From contig JAUXGN010000010.1 in the NCBI GenBank assembly GCA_030622115.1, forward strand, positions 1 to 64,000: a DNA stretch of 64,000 nucleotides, written 5' to 3'. This stretch comes from Candidatus Eiseniibacteriota bacterium. Its GTDB lineage: Bacteria; Joyebacterota; Joyebacteria; Joyebacterales; Joyebacteraceae. The translations under genes and the position numbers were made by a program. Shown here one piece after another: positions 17,762 through 25,972 of the stretch (positions are counted from its first letter, which is position 1; each line of letters begins with the position of its first letter). Below the pieces are notes generated by a model. That model made no database searches. It was not told the DNA's origin and saw only the letters and a list, made by a program, of their open reading frames with translations.

Positions 17762-19282
17762 GTGAGACTGTTCCTTCTGACTGTCCTTGTTCTCATCATC
17801 TCACTACCCGTCATCGCGCAGGACGTAAACGGAAGCCTCGAGACGATCGACGGCAAACCGGTTCTCAAGGTGTGGGGCACCCACGCCGAGCGCGGCTATG
17901 CCGCGGGCTATCTCATGGGCGAAGGCGGAAAGGAAGTCTTCGATGACTACTTCGTCGGCTACGTCTGCATGGGGAGTTCCATTGTCTACAACTACTATCG
18001 GAGCACGTACCTGAGTAACTTCGCGGTCGACGCCAAGTACCAGCAGGAGGCCGACTACATGCTGCTCGGTATGACCGACGCGGGTGTGGATCTCTACAAC
18101 AGCACACTCGGCAGAGATATGGACGCAACCGATATCCTTGTCTCAAACGCGATCGTCGACCTGAACCAGAGGGGAAACGGCGTCTACTTGGGTTGCTCCA
18201 GCATGTCAAGTTGGGGGCAGAGCACGATCGACGATCCCACCCTTCTGGGCCACCTCGTCATCACGCGGCACCTCGACTGGAGCAAGCACGCGACCCTCAC
18301 GGACAACCCCGCCCTCGTCGTGCACTTCCCGGCAGAATCCGATGAGCAACCGTGGCTGTCGATCGGCTACGCGGGGTTCTTCGGAGCGCTGTCCTCCGTC
18401 AGTGAATCCGGGGTCTCGGCCTTTCTGGATATGGGAAACTACAACACGGGAACGGCAGGCGCCCCGTACCAGCCCATACTCTTCACGATAAGAAACGGAA
18501 TGGAGATGGCGGACTACGACGGCGACGGAGGCCATTCACCTGATGATGTGACCGCCGCCATCCAGGACCGAACTCGGAAGGGCGGCAACATCATCCATGT
18601 CACGACGGATGACGGCATGGACTCGCGTCCTATCGTTATCGAGTGCAACAACGCCGCAGGGGTCGCCGTGCGGGATCAGTCCAACAACACGGTCGTGCCC
18701 GGCGACAACCTCGTTGCCACGAATCACTTCCGTGTGCTCTACTCCCCCACATCGTGCTCGCGCTACGATGCCCTGGTGGATTCGCTGACGGCGAACCTGC
18801 AGATTTCACCGACCCGAAGCTGGAGCGTGATGGCGGGCGCAGCAGGCCAGTTGTCGAATATCCAAACCATCCAGTACATCGAATCCGAGGGACTTCTCTA
18901 TTGGGCGATGGATACCTACACGGAGCCTGCGTACACGCAGGAACCGACGGAGTTCGATATGAACGAACTCTTCATGAACCCGACGGACGTCAGCGATGTG
19001 GTACTGCGAAGCGAGCTCGCACAGCCGTGGCCCAACCCCTTCAATCCAACAACCACACTGACCTACACGCTGGTGAGTTCGGGCGACGTGGAGCTTGCTG
19101 TGTATGATGTCTCGGGACGGCTCGTGAAGATTTTGGAGAGCGGCCTGCGCAGCCCCGGTGAACACTCGGCGGTCTGGATGGGCCGTGATGAATCGGGACG
19201 TGAACAGAGCTCCGGGGTCTACTTCGTGCGGCTCTTGACCGGTGACACGGCGGCCGTGCGGAAGATTGTGATGGTGAAATAG
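17762..19282 (+). CDS. Secreted C45/AAT-like autoproteolytic hydrolase with FlgD-like sorting domain
   Basis: The 506-residue protein starts at GTG 17762, beginning a clean signal peptide (VRLFLLTVLVLIISLPVIAQ). An ATG at 17696 touches its Shine-Dalgarno and would place 22 hydrophilic residues ahead. The catalytic domain resembles acyl-CoA:6-aminopenicillanate acyltransferase-like/C45 Ntn hydrolases: TRHLDW after the candidate nucleophile Cys near residue 144 in VYLGCSSMSSWG, then GYAGFFGALSSVSESGVS. Such proteins self-cleave before the Cys. Its substrate is unknown. The C-terminal 80 residues (WPNPFNPTTTLTY, SGVYFVRLLTGDTAAVRK) match the tail of the upstream protease, also at DNA level. Confidence 0.82.
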   Translation: MRLFLLTVLVLIISLPVIAQDVNGSLETIDGKPVLKVWGTHAERGYAAGYLMGEGGKEVFDDYFVGYVCMGSSIVYNYYRSTYLSNFAVDAKYQQEADYMLLGMTDAGVDLYNSTLGRDMDATDILVSNAIVDLNQRGNGVYLGCSSMSSWGQSTIDDPTLLGHLVITRHLDWSKHATLTDNPALVVHFPAESDEQPWLSIGYAGFFGALSSVSESGVSAFLDMGNYNTGTAGAPYQPILFTIRNGMEMADYDGDGGHSPDDVTAAIQDRTRKGGNIIHVTTDDGMDSRPIVIECNNAAGVAVRDQSNNTVVPGDNLVATNHFRVLYSPTSCSRYDALVDSLTANLQISPTRSWSVMAGAAGQLSNIQTIQYIESEGLLYWAMDTYTEPAYTQEPTEFDMNELFMNPTDVSDVVLRSELAQPWPNPFNPTTTLTYTLVSSGDVELAVYDVSGRLVKILESGLRSPGEHSAVWMGRDESGREQSSGVYFVRLLTGDTAAVRKIVMVK

Positions 19283-19361
19283 ACCCCTTGGCTGGGACCG
19301 CTCACCCGCAGCAGAACACACTCCTCTCCCCCCATTTGCCCCATTGCCCCCAAGAAAACAG

Positions 19362-19390
19362 TTGACAATGTGCGACAGTTGTCGCATATT
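19362..19390 (+). promoter_or_regulatory. Promoter of the blaI-blaR1-like operon
   Basis: A perfect -35 TTGACA (19362-19367) and CATATT (19385-19390) are spaced by 17 bp, upstream of ATG 19429. The ribosome site AAGGAG lies 7 nt before that ATG. The first operator palindrome occupies the spacer and touches the -10 box. Confidence 0.75.
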
Positions 19391-19409
19391 GTCTGTGACA
19401 CTCGTCGCA
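19371..19409 (+). promoter_or_regulatory. Two tandem BlaI-type operators
   Basis: Operator 1 (19371-19386) is a perfect inverted repeat, TGCGACA-GT-TGTCGCA. Operator 2 (19394-19409) reads TGTGACACTCGTCGCA and matches operator 1 at 13 of 16 positions. Centres are 23 bp apart, about two helical turns. BlaI/MecI repressors bind GACA/TGTC-like or TACA/TGTA-like dyads as dimers. Position over the -10 box and the transcription start indicates autorepression of the blaI-blaR1 pair. Confidence 0.75.
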
Positions 19410-19428
19410 GATACGAAGGAGATACTGA

Positions 19429-19839
19429 ATGGGACACCTGCCGGACCTCTCGCGCTTCGAACTGCAGTGCTTGCGCAAGCTATGGAGCCGCCGCGAGGCG
19501 ACCGTGCGCCAGATACACCAGGATTTCGCCGACCCCCCAAGCTACTCGACGGTGCGCAAGATCATCGAGCGCCTGGAGGAAAAGGGAGCTGTCAAACGTG
19601 TGCGCAAGGATGGCAAGGCCTGGGTCTACTGCTCCGCGGTGCACTCTGCAGCAATGCTCCACAAGGAGATCCGACGATTCCTCGACGTCGCGTTTGACGG
19701 CGCGGCCGCCCCGCTGGTGGCACATCTGGCAGACATGAAGGAAGTGTCACTCGAGGATATCAGGGAACTCGAGAGACAGATGGAGCAGGAATCTCAGCCA
19801 CCGGGGGATGGCGACCGGGACGATCGGGAGGGCGGGTAA
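19429..19839 (+). CDS. blaI: BlaI/MecI/CopY-family transcriptional repressor
   Basis: The 136-residue winged-helix repressor shows LSRFELQCLRKLWSRREATVRQIHQDF, PPSYSTVRKIIERLEEKGAVKR and WVYCSAVHSA, matching the BlaI DNA-binding domain, followed by a short helical dimerisation region and an acidic, Gly-rich tail. It stops 4 nt before the M56 peptidase gene, the classic BlaI-BlaR1 pairing. Two palindromes over its promoter suit autorepression. The family is normally inactivated by proteolysis triggered by the partner. Confidence 0.92.
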   Translation: MGHLPDLSRFELQCLRKLWSRREATVRQIHQDFADPPSYSTVRKIIERLEEKGAVKRVRKDGKAWVYCSAVHSAAMLHKEIRRFLDVAFDGAAAPLVAHLADMKEVSLEDIRELERQMEQESQPPGDGDRDDREGG

Positions 19840-19843
19840 ACCA

Positions 19844-21349
19844 ATGACTGCGATCGGCGCCATGATTCATCAGTTCTGGTTCGGCATGGCCACCCATCTG
19901 TGGCAGAGCACCCTCGTCATCGCCTTTGTCGCCGTCATTGCATTGATGATCCGGCGATCTGCTCCTGCGCGGTTTCTGAACGCGCTCTGGTGGGCGGGTC
20001 TGCTGAAACTCTTCCTGCCCCTGCCCTTGCTCAGCGAACCGGTCAGACGCCTGATTTCACTCGCGCTGACGGGCCGTAGCGGCGCCGAGGCCGGCGTGAC
20101 AGCACTGCCGTCGATGCTGATCCGGGCCTCCGGCGTGCTGGAGCCGGTGACCAAACCCGCAGCGAGCATCATTGCAGGCCTATCCGATGGCCATCTGCTT
20201 CTCATTACCGTCGTGTGGACCGTAACTGCGGCCACCCTGATCCTGACCTGGATCATAAGGGCGCCGAAACGGATCGTCCCTGCCTCATGCATCGACGCGC
20301 ATTGCTCCCGGCGTCTCAGCAAGGCGATGGAATACTCAGGCATCAGGGCATCTGCAATCGTGGTCAGCGAGGGGGCAATAGCTCCTGCCGTGGCGGGGAT
20401 CGTGCGCCCTCGGATAGTGTTGTCCGAGGAAGTCCTCGCTAGTCTGAGTGTCGATGAACTCAGAGGCGTTCTGTTGCACGAAGATGCTCACAGGAGAAGG
20501 TTCGACCCACTGCGAGCCGTTGCGAAGCGCGCGGCGATCGCTCTCCTGTTCTTCTATCCGCCTCTCTGGCTGCTCCTGAGAGCACTCGGAGAAACGAGCG
20601 AGATGGCGTGTGATGAGGCCGTGCTGAACGGAGGAGTGAAACCGAAGACGTTCGCTTCCGCGCTCACGCATCTCCTTCAACTGGAACTCGAGCCTGCTCG
20701 AACACCCGCGGCCATCCGTCTGGGTGGTTCATCGCTGATACGGCGGCGATTCGAGCGGCTTGGCCAACCATGGAGGTTCAAACCAATGGCAAGACATAGA
20801 ATCGCCCTTGTGGTGGCGGTCATGGCTGTAGTCGCAGCGTCGGTTTTCCCTCTCTCCTCGACCGCCGTTCCGTACACGGAGGACTGCAGCCCTCCTGCCG
20901 GCGAGGCCGATCGTAGTCCCGCTCCCGAAGACGTCGCCGGCGAAGATGCTGAGCCGACAACGATGCCGATCGTCATCAAGCAGGTGACGCCTGAGTATCC
21001 GGAGGTAGCACGCGCGAACAAGATCGCTGGAGTTGTGATCCTCGATATCACCATAGGCACGGACGGAACCGTCGGGGATATCCACGTCAAACAGGATGTG
21101 CCCGATTGTCCGGAGATCGCCGAGGCTGCCATCCTTGCCGTCGGCCAGTGGCTGTTCCGACCGGCCCTCAAGGACGACGAGCCGGTAGAGGTAACCATCA
21201 CGGTCCCGGTGAGGTTCTCGCTCAATGGGAACAAGGACTCCACCGACGGCGCCCTCGGCGAGGCCGGCGGCAGCAGCGGTGAAGCCAGCAGCGGCAGCAG
21301 CGGTGAAGCCAGCAGCGGCAGCAGCGGTCAGGCCGCAGAGCAGGACTAG
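19844..21349 (+). CDS. BlaR1-like M56 membrane metallopeptidase with TonB C-terminal domain
   Basis: The 501-residue protein starts at ATG 19844. Several N-terminal membrane segments (about 12-35, 38-55, 115-135) precede a cytoplasmic zinc-protease loop: HEDAH (an HExxH motif) in LRGVLLHEDAHRRRFDP and EMACDEAVL carrying the third ligand. Another membrane segment (about 320-345) leads to a periplasmic part. In place of a penicillin-binding sensor this is a TonB-C-like domain (about 385-470; VTPEYPEVARANKIAGVV, WLFRPALKDDEPVEV), then a Ser/Gly repeat tail. It probably senses an envelope signal and relieves BlaI repression; the signal is unknown and beta-lactam sensing is not supported. Confidence 0.85.
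   Translation: MTAIGAMIHQFWFGMATHLWQSTLVIAFVAVIALMIRRSAPARFLNALWWAGLLKLFLPLPLLSEPVRRLISLALTGRSGAEAGVTALPSMLIRASGVLEPVTKPAASIIAGLSDGHLLLITVVWTVTAATLILTWIIRAPKRIVPASCIDAHCSRRLSKAMEYSGIRASAIVVSEGAIAPAVAGIVRPRIVLSEEVLASLSVDELRGVLLHEDAHRRRFDPLRAVAKRAAIALLFFYPPLWLLLRALGETSEMACDEAVLNGGVKPKTFASALTHLLQLELEPARTPAAIRLGGSSLIRRRFERLGQPWRFKPMARHRIALVVAVMAVVAASVFPLSSTAVPYTEDCSPPAGEADRSPAPEDVAGEDAEPTTMPIVIKQVTPEYPEVARANKIAGVVILDITIGTDGTVGDIHVKQDVPDCPEIAEAAILAVGQWLFRPALKDDEPVEVTITVPVRFSLNGNKDSTDGALGEAGGSSGEASSGSSGEASSGSSGQAAEQD
21269..21334 (+). repeat. 24-bp coding minisatellite (about 2.7 copies)
   Basis: A 24-bp unit beginning GGCAGCAGCGGTGAAGCC is repeated at 21269, 21293 and (partially) 21317. It encodes a GSSGEASS repeat in the C-terminal tail of the M56 protein. 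Because the unit is a multiple of 3, copy-number changes would alter tail length without a frameshift. Confidence 0.85.
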
Positions 21350-21375
21350 CGGCCTGCATCAACAATCAAGCGAAG

Positions 21376-21403
21376 AGGGCGGCGCCCCACGGGCCCGCCC
21401 TTT
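21376..21403. terminator. Candidate bidirectional terminator
   Basis: AGGGCGGCGCCC, loop CAC, GGGCCCGCCCT forms a strong GC hairpin with a one-base bulge, followed by only TTT on the plus strand. It lies between the convergent blaR1-like gene (ends 21349) and the 21478-22185 gene, where a shared terminator is expected. The short T run keeps confidence moderate. Confidence 0.5.
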
Positions 21404-21477
21404 CCGTTCCTGCTCTGCTCTCGTCTCAATCCCGCGCCACCAGGCGGAGGCTGATTCGACCGGTCTCGGATTCCGGC

Positions 21478-22185
21478 TCAGTCGGTCTCGCGGGATCTCA
21501 CATAGAGAATCGAATTGCCGTCCTTCCCAACCGGTGCTATGGCGCCCATCTCTCTCAAGCAGTAAGCCATCTTCTGCGCCACCCATCGCGGGTGACCGAT
21601 AGCCTCCGCGAGATCCGACGTTGGGAAGGGTTCTTGCAGCCCGTCGGGAATCAATTCGCACATTGCAGCGGGGCTATCAAACAACCGGCTCTCAACGACG
21701 TCTATAAGCCTGCGCTCCTCCGTCACCCATCCGCGCTTGCGCCAACCCTTCTTCCCATCGAAACGCCTGACCTCCTCCTCGCGGATCAGAAGGACCTCCA
21801 GCGAAAAGCGCGGGCAGGACAAAAGCTTTGGGAAACTCACAAGCTCGACGAACACATGCTCGAGTCCGCCGTGCTTCGGAGACTTCCGACGTGTCTCTTT
21901 GCCCCGGCGTTTCTTGGGAAGCTTCACGATCCATTTGTCGACGGCAACCGGGCATACGAGCCTGACATCGTGGCTCTCGGTGAGCTTCCAGAGCTTCCGC
22001 TTGAGTGGAGTGAATCCTCCCGTCTGAATCTCGATGAGGAGATCACCGCGCACGATATCGATCTGATAGCCGTCGACGGGCGCTTCGAGAACATCACCGG
22101 GCTCCGAGTACCACTCCTTGAGAGACGCGTGGAGCGGTCTCTCATTGAGCGTACCTATCAAACGCTGTGTGAGAACCTCAGGCAT
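21478..22185 (-). CDS. Hypothetical protein with possible PD-(D/E)xK nuclease-like core
   Basis: The protein has 235 residues and I do not recognise its family. The segment DGYQIDIVRGDLLIEIQTG (about 38-56), with an acidic pair followed by E-x-Q, then a basic stretch and a beta-alpha pattern, resembles the D...(D/E)xK/Q core of restriction-like nucleases. The centre is very basic (KKRRGKETRRKSPKHGG; GKKGWRKRGWVTEERR). The C-terminal third (FPTSDLAEAIGHPRWVAQKMAYCLREMGAI) looks like a winged helix. Both suggest nucleic-acid binding. The start ATG lies in the first copy of a 38-bp tandem repeat that also duplicates the initiation region upstream. Confidence 0.6.
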   Translation of the reverse strand: MPEVLTQRLIGTLNERPLHASLKEWYSEPGDVLEAPVDGYQIDIVRGDLLIEIQTGGFTPLKRKLWKLTESHDVRLVCPVAVDKWIVKLPKKRRGKETRRKSPKHGGLEHVFVELVSFPKLLSCPRFSLEVLLIREEEVRRFDGKKGWRKRGWVTEERRLIDVVESRLFDSPAAMCELIPDGLQEPFPTSDLAEAIGHPRWVAQKMAYCLREMGAIAPVGKDGNSILYVRSRETD

Positions 22186-22293
22186 TGTCTTCCACTTGGT
22201 TGCTGTGTGAGGACCTCAGGCATTGCCTTCCACTTGATTGCTGTGTGAGGACCTCAGGCATTGCCTTCCACTTGATTGCTGCGTGAGGACCTT
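22164..22293 (-). repeat. 38-bp tandem repeat spanning the start codon of the 21478-22185 gene
   Basis: Copies start at 22164, 22202 and 22240, with a partial fourth at 22278-22293. Copies 2 and 3 are identical; copy 1 differs at three positions. Every full copy contains the same ATGCCTGAGGT initiation sequence with GGAAG just upstream (minus strand). As 38 is not a multiple of 3, the outer ATGs read into other frames: the outermost gives a 27-codon peptide ending in a TGA that overlaps the genuine start (ATGCCTGA). Confidence 0.92.
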
Positions 22294-22307
22294 GGACGTC
22301 ACCGGCG

Positions 22308-25169
22308 CTACTCCGGAGCGAACTCCACCTCGATCGTCATGATGGCGTGTGGCCCCAGCTCCAAGGGAAGCTGATACCGACCGGACGGCTGCATTCTGCC
22401 GCCGCGTTCCTCGAGCAGGTCCGTCTCCCAGGCGGAGCTGATCGGGAGACCAAACGTCAGCGTCTCCGTGATCTCCTCCCCCGTCTCATTGAACACGCGG
22501 ATGATCAGCGTGTCTCTCTGTTCGTGACGCTTGATCGCTGTCACTGCCGCGCGAGCGTTGTCCTTCCGGAACAGACTCACACCTCCAGCGATGTGGCCGT
22601 CCTCAACGCCCTGCTTGCTAAGAACCGGCGTGCGCCATCGCTGCGACAACGACCGCAATCCGAACGCGATGTGATCTCCTGAGAAAGGGACGACCGCGTA
22701 CCGGAAGCGCTGCCCACCGAGACACTGAGCGTCCGGTGTGTCGAGCGTAGGGCCGGCGTTCATGAGACGACGGGTCTCGAAATCGTCACGAGAGAGCCAC
22801 CCGACTGCGCGAAGAAGCGTCAGCGAGAGAACCACACCATCTGCACCGCCCTTCGCGGCGATCTCCGGAAGTCCTCGATTGAGAACGGCGAGCCCCTTCT
22901 CGCCGTCCTCGACAAGCGAGAAGTCCTGCTGCGGCCAGGTTCCGGCCGGGGGCTGGACCCAGTCCGAACCCGCCGGCTGCTCTAGCGGGCGGGCGTTCAC
23001 ATAGAAGTGACCGTCCGAGATCACGTTCTCAGACTGAATGCCGGAGGGAAATTTGACCCTCAGCTGGTGGTCCAACGCCTTATTGTCGAAGAGAAACTCC
23101 ACATCGACAAGAGGGCTCCCGCGTGTCAATCTGACGCGCATCCTGACGCGGCACCCCACAGTGCGGGAGCTGCGACGCTTCCGATCTCCCTCGATAGCCT
23201 CTGGGAGTTCGAGAACAAACTCAGCCTCGAGTGTTGCGGCAAGGTCGGTCGCCTCCAGGATGCGGACGACCCCGATCGCACCGTCCGAGTGGATTGTCTT
23301 GGTCTCGGCGCAGGGAGCGTAGTCGTACTCGTCGCCGACATCCTCCGTGTCTTCGAGCCGGTTAAGTCCCTTGTACTCCGTCTCCGTCTGCTTGTCGAAC
23401 AGATCGAACGTCCCGTCCGCATGGAGAGTGACGCGGACGCGCTCGTTCTCCATGATGCAGTCACCAGCGAGTTCGCTCCCGGCGACGCCCCCACGAACAC
23501 CTCCGCTCCCACCGACGCCCCCATGAATGGCTCCGCTCCCGGTGGCGTTCTTACCGATCGTGACAGGATCGGTGACGTCTACCCTGGCGGGAGCCGCACC
23601 CCCGTCGCTCAGATAGTAGTTCGTGTGCCCGCACGCCGGGAGGTCGCTCGCCAGGAACTGGATGACCATATAGCAGTCACTCTCCTCCTTGCGGTCCTCC
23701 CCGCGCACGATGCGATCGCCGAATGCATCCAGGTAGACCCGGAACCTGTCGCGCTGGGAGTCGTACGTGAGCTCGGAACGATAGTCGATTCCCCAGAAGC
23801 GCTCCACGTACTTCACGTCGATGACCCGGAAGGGAACAGCTCGTCTGTCTTCGTTGTAGAGCCTGAGATCTTGAGCTTCAGCATCGGATGGCTGAAGGAC
23901 GACCAGGCGTTCCACAACCTCGGTCCGCCTCTCGGGAAGCGGGTTGGCGACTGCGATCACGATCTCGCCGTCCCCCTTAGGACGGCGCGCGAACGAGGGA
24001 GCCAGGCGTTCCATCGAGCGCCTGAGCAGCTGCTCGCCCGTCTCGATGACTCCAGCGAACCGCGGCATCATCTCCCGATGAACCTCATCGATGCTGCACC
24101 CGCAGATCGAGTCGTGCGGGTGATTCTTGAGGAGCAGCTTCCAGGCGTAGTTGATCTGCCCGGAGGGATAGTCGTCCCCGGTCACGAAATGGAGATACGC
24201 CTCGAGAGGCTCCAGAACGCCGGCCAGCAGAGTCTGCGAGGAATCGTTCATCTGCTTGAGATAGGTGCGCGCCGACCACACCCCCGTCAGAATGGGATGG
24301 AGCTTGCCGGATACCAGCTCTCCGGAGAAGCGACGCGAAGCGAAGCCCGCCTCGCGTACGGCGTCGACGTAGGCTGCGAAGTCAGCATGTACGAACTCAG
24401 TCTCGGGGAACGCCCGTCTCAACGCGTCGAGGACGGCGCCGAATTCCTGCTGAGGTGGGAAGTGATCGCAACCATTGTTCAGAAGGTAGATGTCGCCGTT
24501 CGAGCGCTTGGCTATCTTCCCGAACAACTGCCGCACCTGTTCGACGGCGCGGTCAACATCTACTTCCCGCTGCGTGTACGCGTGCCAGAGTTCCTGAAAA
24601 CCGAGCGCTGAGGCATTACAGTACCCGCCGCACTGGCTAATGGCCAGGACTTCGCTCCCGTCGGGCGCCTGCCACATGTACTCGAGACCCAGCTCGTCGA
24701 TCTCGTCACCGCTTCCCCGCGTGAAGATGAACGAGTCGATCCCGCCTCCACGCAGAATCTGCGGCATCTGAGCAATGTGACCGAACGAGTCGGGGATGTA
24801 GCCGACCTTCTGGACAGGACCGAATCGCGAGCCGACAGCGTGCCCCACGAGGAGATTGCGGACGTGCGACTCCGCGCTCACCAGAAACTCGTCCGGGAGC
24901 ACGTACCAGGGGCCTACTACGAGAGCTCCGCTTCCCACAAGCGCACGGATCCGTGGTTCATCTTCGGGACAAACCTCGATATAGTCCTCAAGAGCCACGG
25001 TCTGCCCGTCGAGGACGAAGCACCTGAAATCTGAGCCGTTCTCGAGGGCATCGAGGACCCGCTTGACCACGCGGACCAGATCCACGCGGAACTGGTGGTA
25101 CGTGAGATACCACTCCCGGTCCCAGTGTGTGTGGGAAACGATGAATGCCCTTTTCGGTGCGGGTGGCAC
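22308..25169 (-). CDS. Alpha-mannosidase, glycoside hydrolase family 38
   Basis: The 953-residue protein starts at GTG 25169 (AAGGAGG 7 nt upstream). The GH38 N-terminal catalytic domain begins immediately: SHTHWDREWYLTYHQFR contains the zinc-binding H-x-D pair; GYIPDSFGHIAQMPQILR carries the nucleophile-region Asp. A helical middle domain (YLKQMNDSSQTLLAGVLEPLEAY, KNHPHDSICGCSIDEVH) and C-terminal beta-sandwiches follow. A Gly/Val-rich stretch near 555-580 is low-complexity. There is no signal peptide, so it is cytoplasmic and probably acts on imported oligomannosides. It ends the cluster with the broken GH130 gene, the symporter and the CBM9-like protein. Confidence 0.95.
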   Translation of the reverse strand: MPPAPKRAFIVSHTHWDREWYLTYHQFRVDLVRVVKRVLDALENGSDFRCFVLDGQTVALEDYIEVCPEDEPRIRALVGSGALVVGPWYVLPDEFLVSAESHVRNLLVGHAVGSRFGPVQKVGYIPDSFGHIAQMPQILRGGGIDSFIFTRGSGDEIDELGLEYMWQAPDGSEVLAISQCGGYCNASALGFQELWHAYTQREVDVDRAVEQVRQLFGKIAKRSNGDIYLLNNGCDHFPPQQEFGAVLDALRRAFPETEFVHADFAAYVDAVREAGFASRRFSGELVSGKLHPILTGVWSARTYLKQMNDSSQTLLAGVLEPLEAYLHFVTGDDYPSGQINYAWKLLLKNHPHDSICGCSIDEVHREMMPRFAGVIETGEQLLRRSMERLAPSFARRPKGDGEIVIAVANPLPERRTEVVERLVVLQPSDAEAQDLRLYNEDRRAVPFRVIDVKYVERFWGIDYRSELTYDSQRDRFRVYLDAFGDRIVRGEDRKEESDCYMVIQFLASDLPACGHTNYYLSDGGAAPARVDVTDPVTIGKNATGSGAIHGGVGGSGGVRGGVAGSELAGDCIMENERVRVTLHADGTFDLFDKQTETEYKGLNRLEDTEDVGDEYDYAPCAETKTIHSDGAIGVVRILEATDLAATLEAEFVLELPEAIEGDRKRRSSRTVGCRVRMRVRLTRGSPLVDVEFLFDNKALDHQLRVKFPSGIQSENVISDGHFYVNARPLEQPAGSDWVQPPAGTWPQQDFSLVEDGEKGLAVLNRGLPEIAAKGGADGVVLSLTLLRAVGWLSRDDFETRRLMNAGPTLDTPDAQCLGGQRFRYAVVPFSGDHIAFGLRSLSQRWRTPVLSKQGVEDGHIAGGVSLFRKDNARAAVTAIKRHEQRDTLIIRVFNETGEEITETLTFGLPISSAWETDLLEERGGRMQPSGRYQLPLELGPHAIMTIEVEFAPE

Positions 25170-25260
25170 GCTGGAGCCTCCTTCGGCCGGCGCGATGCCG
25201 CGGGATCAATGCAGCCCTGGTCCAGCCGGATGCGGCGGGGTCGGCGCAGCCTTGTCCCGG

Positions 25261-25962
25261 CTACACGCGGCAGGCGTTGAGCAACTCCGCCACAGTCGTC
25301 GTGGCAAGGCAAACCGATGTGTCGGCCGCCCCATAGTACAGAAGCACGCGGCTCCCGGACAGGGCGAAGCCGTCGTCATCGTAGTCGTCGACGATCATCC
25401 CCTCGGGGAAGACCACGTTCGACACCTGACCCACCAGTTCATACGATTTCCTCGGCTCGAGTATGTTATCCCGTCCCCGAGCGACCACGCGCGTCGGATC
25501 ATCCAGATCGAGAAGAACAACACCCGCCTGATAGATGAAGCCGCTCGCCAGGTGTGTCGCTATCCCGTGGTATATGTGAAGCTAGCCCTCACGCGTTTTC
25601 ACAGGTGGCGGACCCGAACCGATCAGCTCATCCCAGTAGCGCCGGCGCCGTCGCCCGCAGATCCCTCACAGCTGTCGCCCAACCCGATGAGCAGAAATCG
25701 TTCGAAGTCGTCCGTTCGCGCGAGTCCGATTCGGTACCCCTCGTCGGTGTCGGCCGCGAACATCACAAAGAACCTGCCCTCAAGCCTCGTGATCCTGGGG
25801 TCATAGATGTGGTAGACACTCCTACGAACACGCTCAAGGCCGTCCATCATGTTTGACAGCGCCGGGATTGAACACCGATGTCGCATCGACTATAGTCGGT
25901 GGAACGCTGGGCATGTTCTCGCGGGTCAGAATGGGATTCTCGGCATGACGCTTGAAGATCAC
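25261..25962 (-). pseudogene. GH130-family mannoside phosphorylase pseudogene
   Basis: Three pieces of one GH130 protein remain in order. The N-terminus from GTG 25962 reads FKRHAENPILTRENMPSV and FNPGAVKHDG; the middle, in another frame, reads YDPRITRLEGRFFVMFAADT and TDDFERF; the C-terminal part reads YWDELIGSGPPPVKTREG, a TAG stop at 25584-25582 where Trp is expected, then LHIYHGIA, YGAADTSVCLATTTVAELL. About 300 bp are missing in two internal gaps (near 25850 and 25680), with frameshifts. GH130 enzymes phosphorolyse beta-mannosides. Its position between the symporter and GH38 shows the cluster once had this step. Confidence 0.88.
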
Positions 25963-25972
25963 GACCTATCTC

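Noticed and set aside
22164-22293. CRISPR array
   Set aside because: The units are directly adjacent with no spacers between them, and there are no cas genes in the window.
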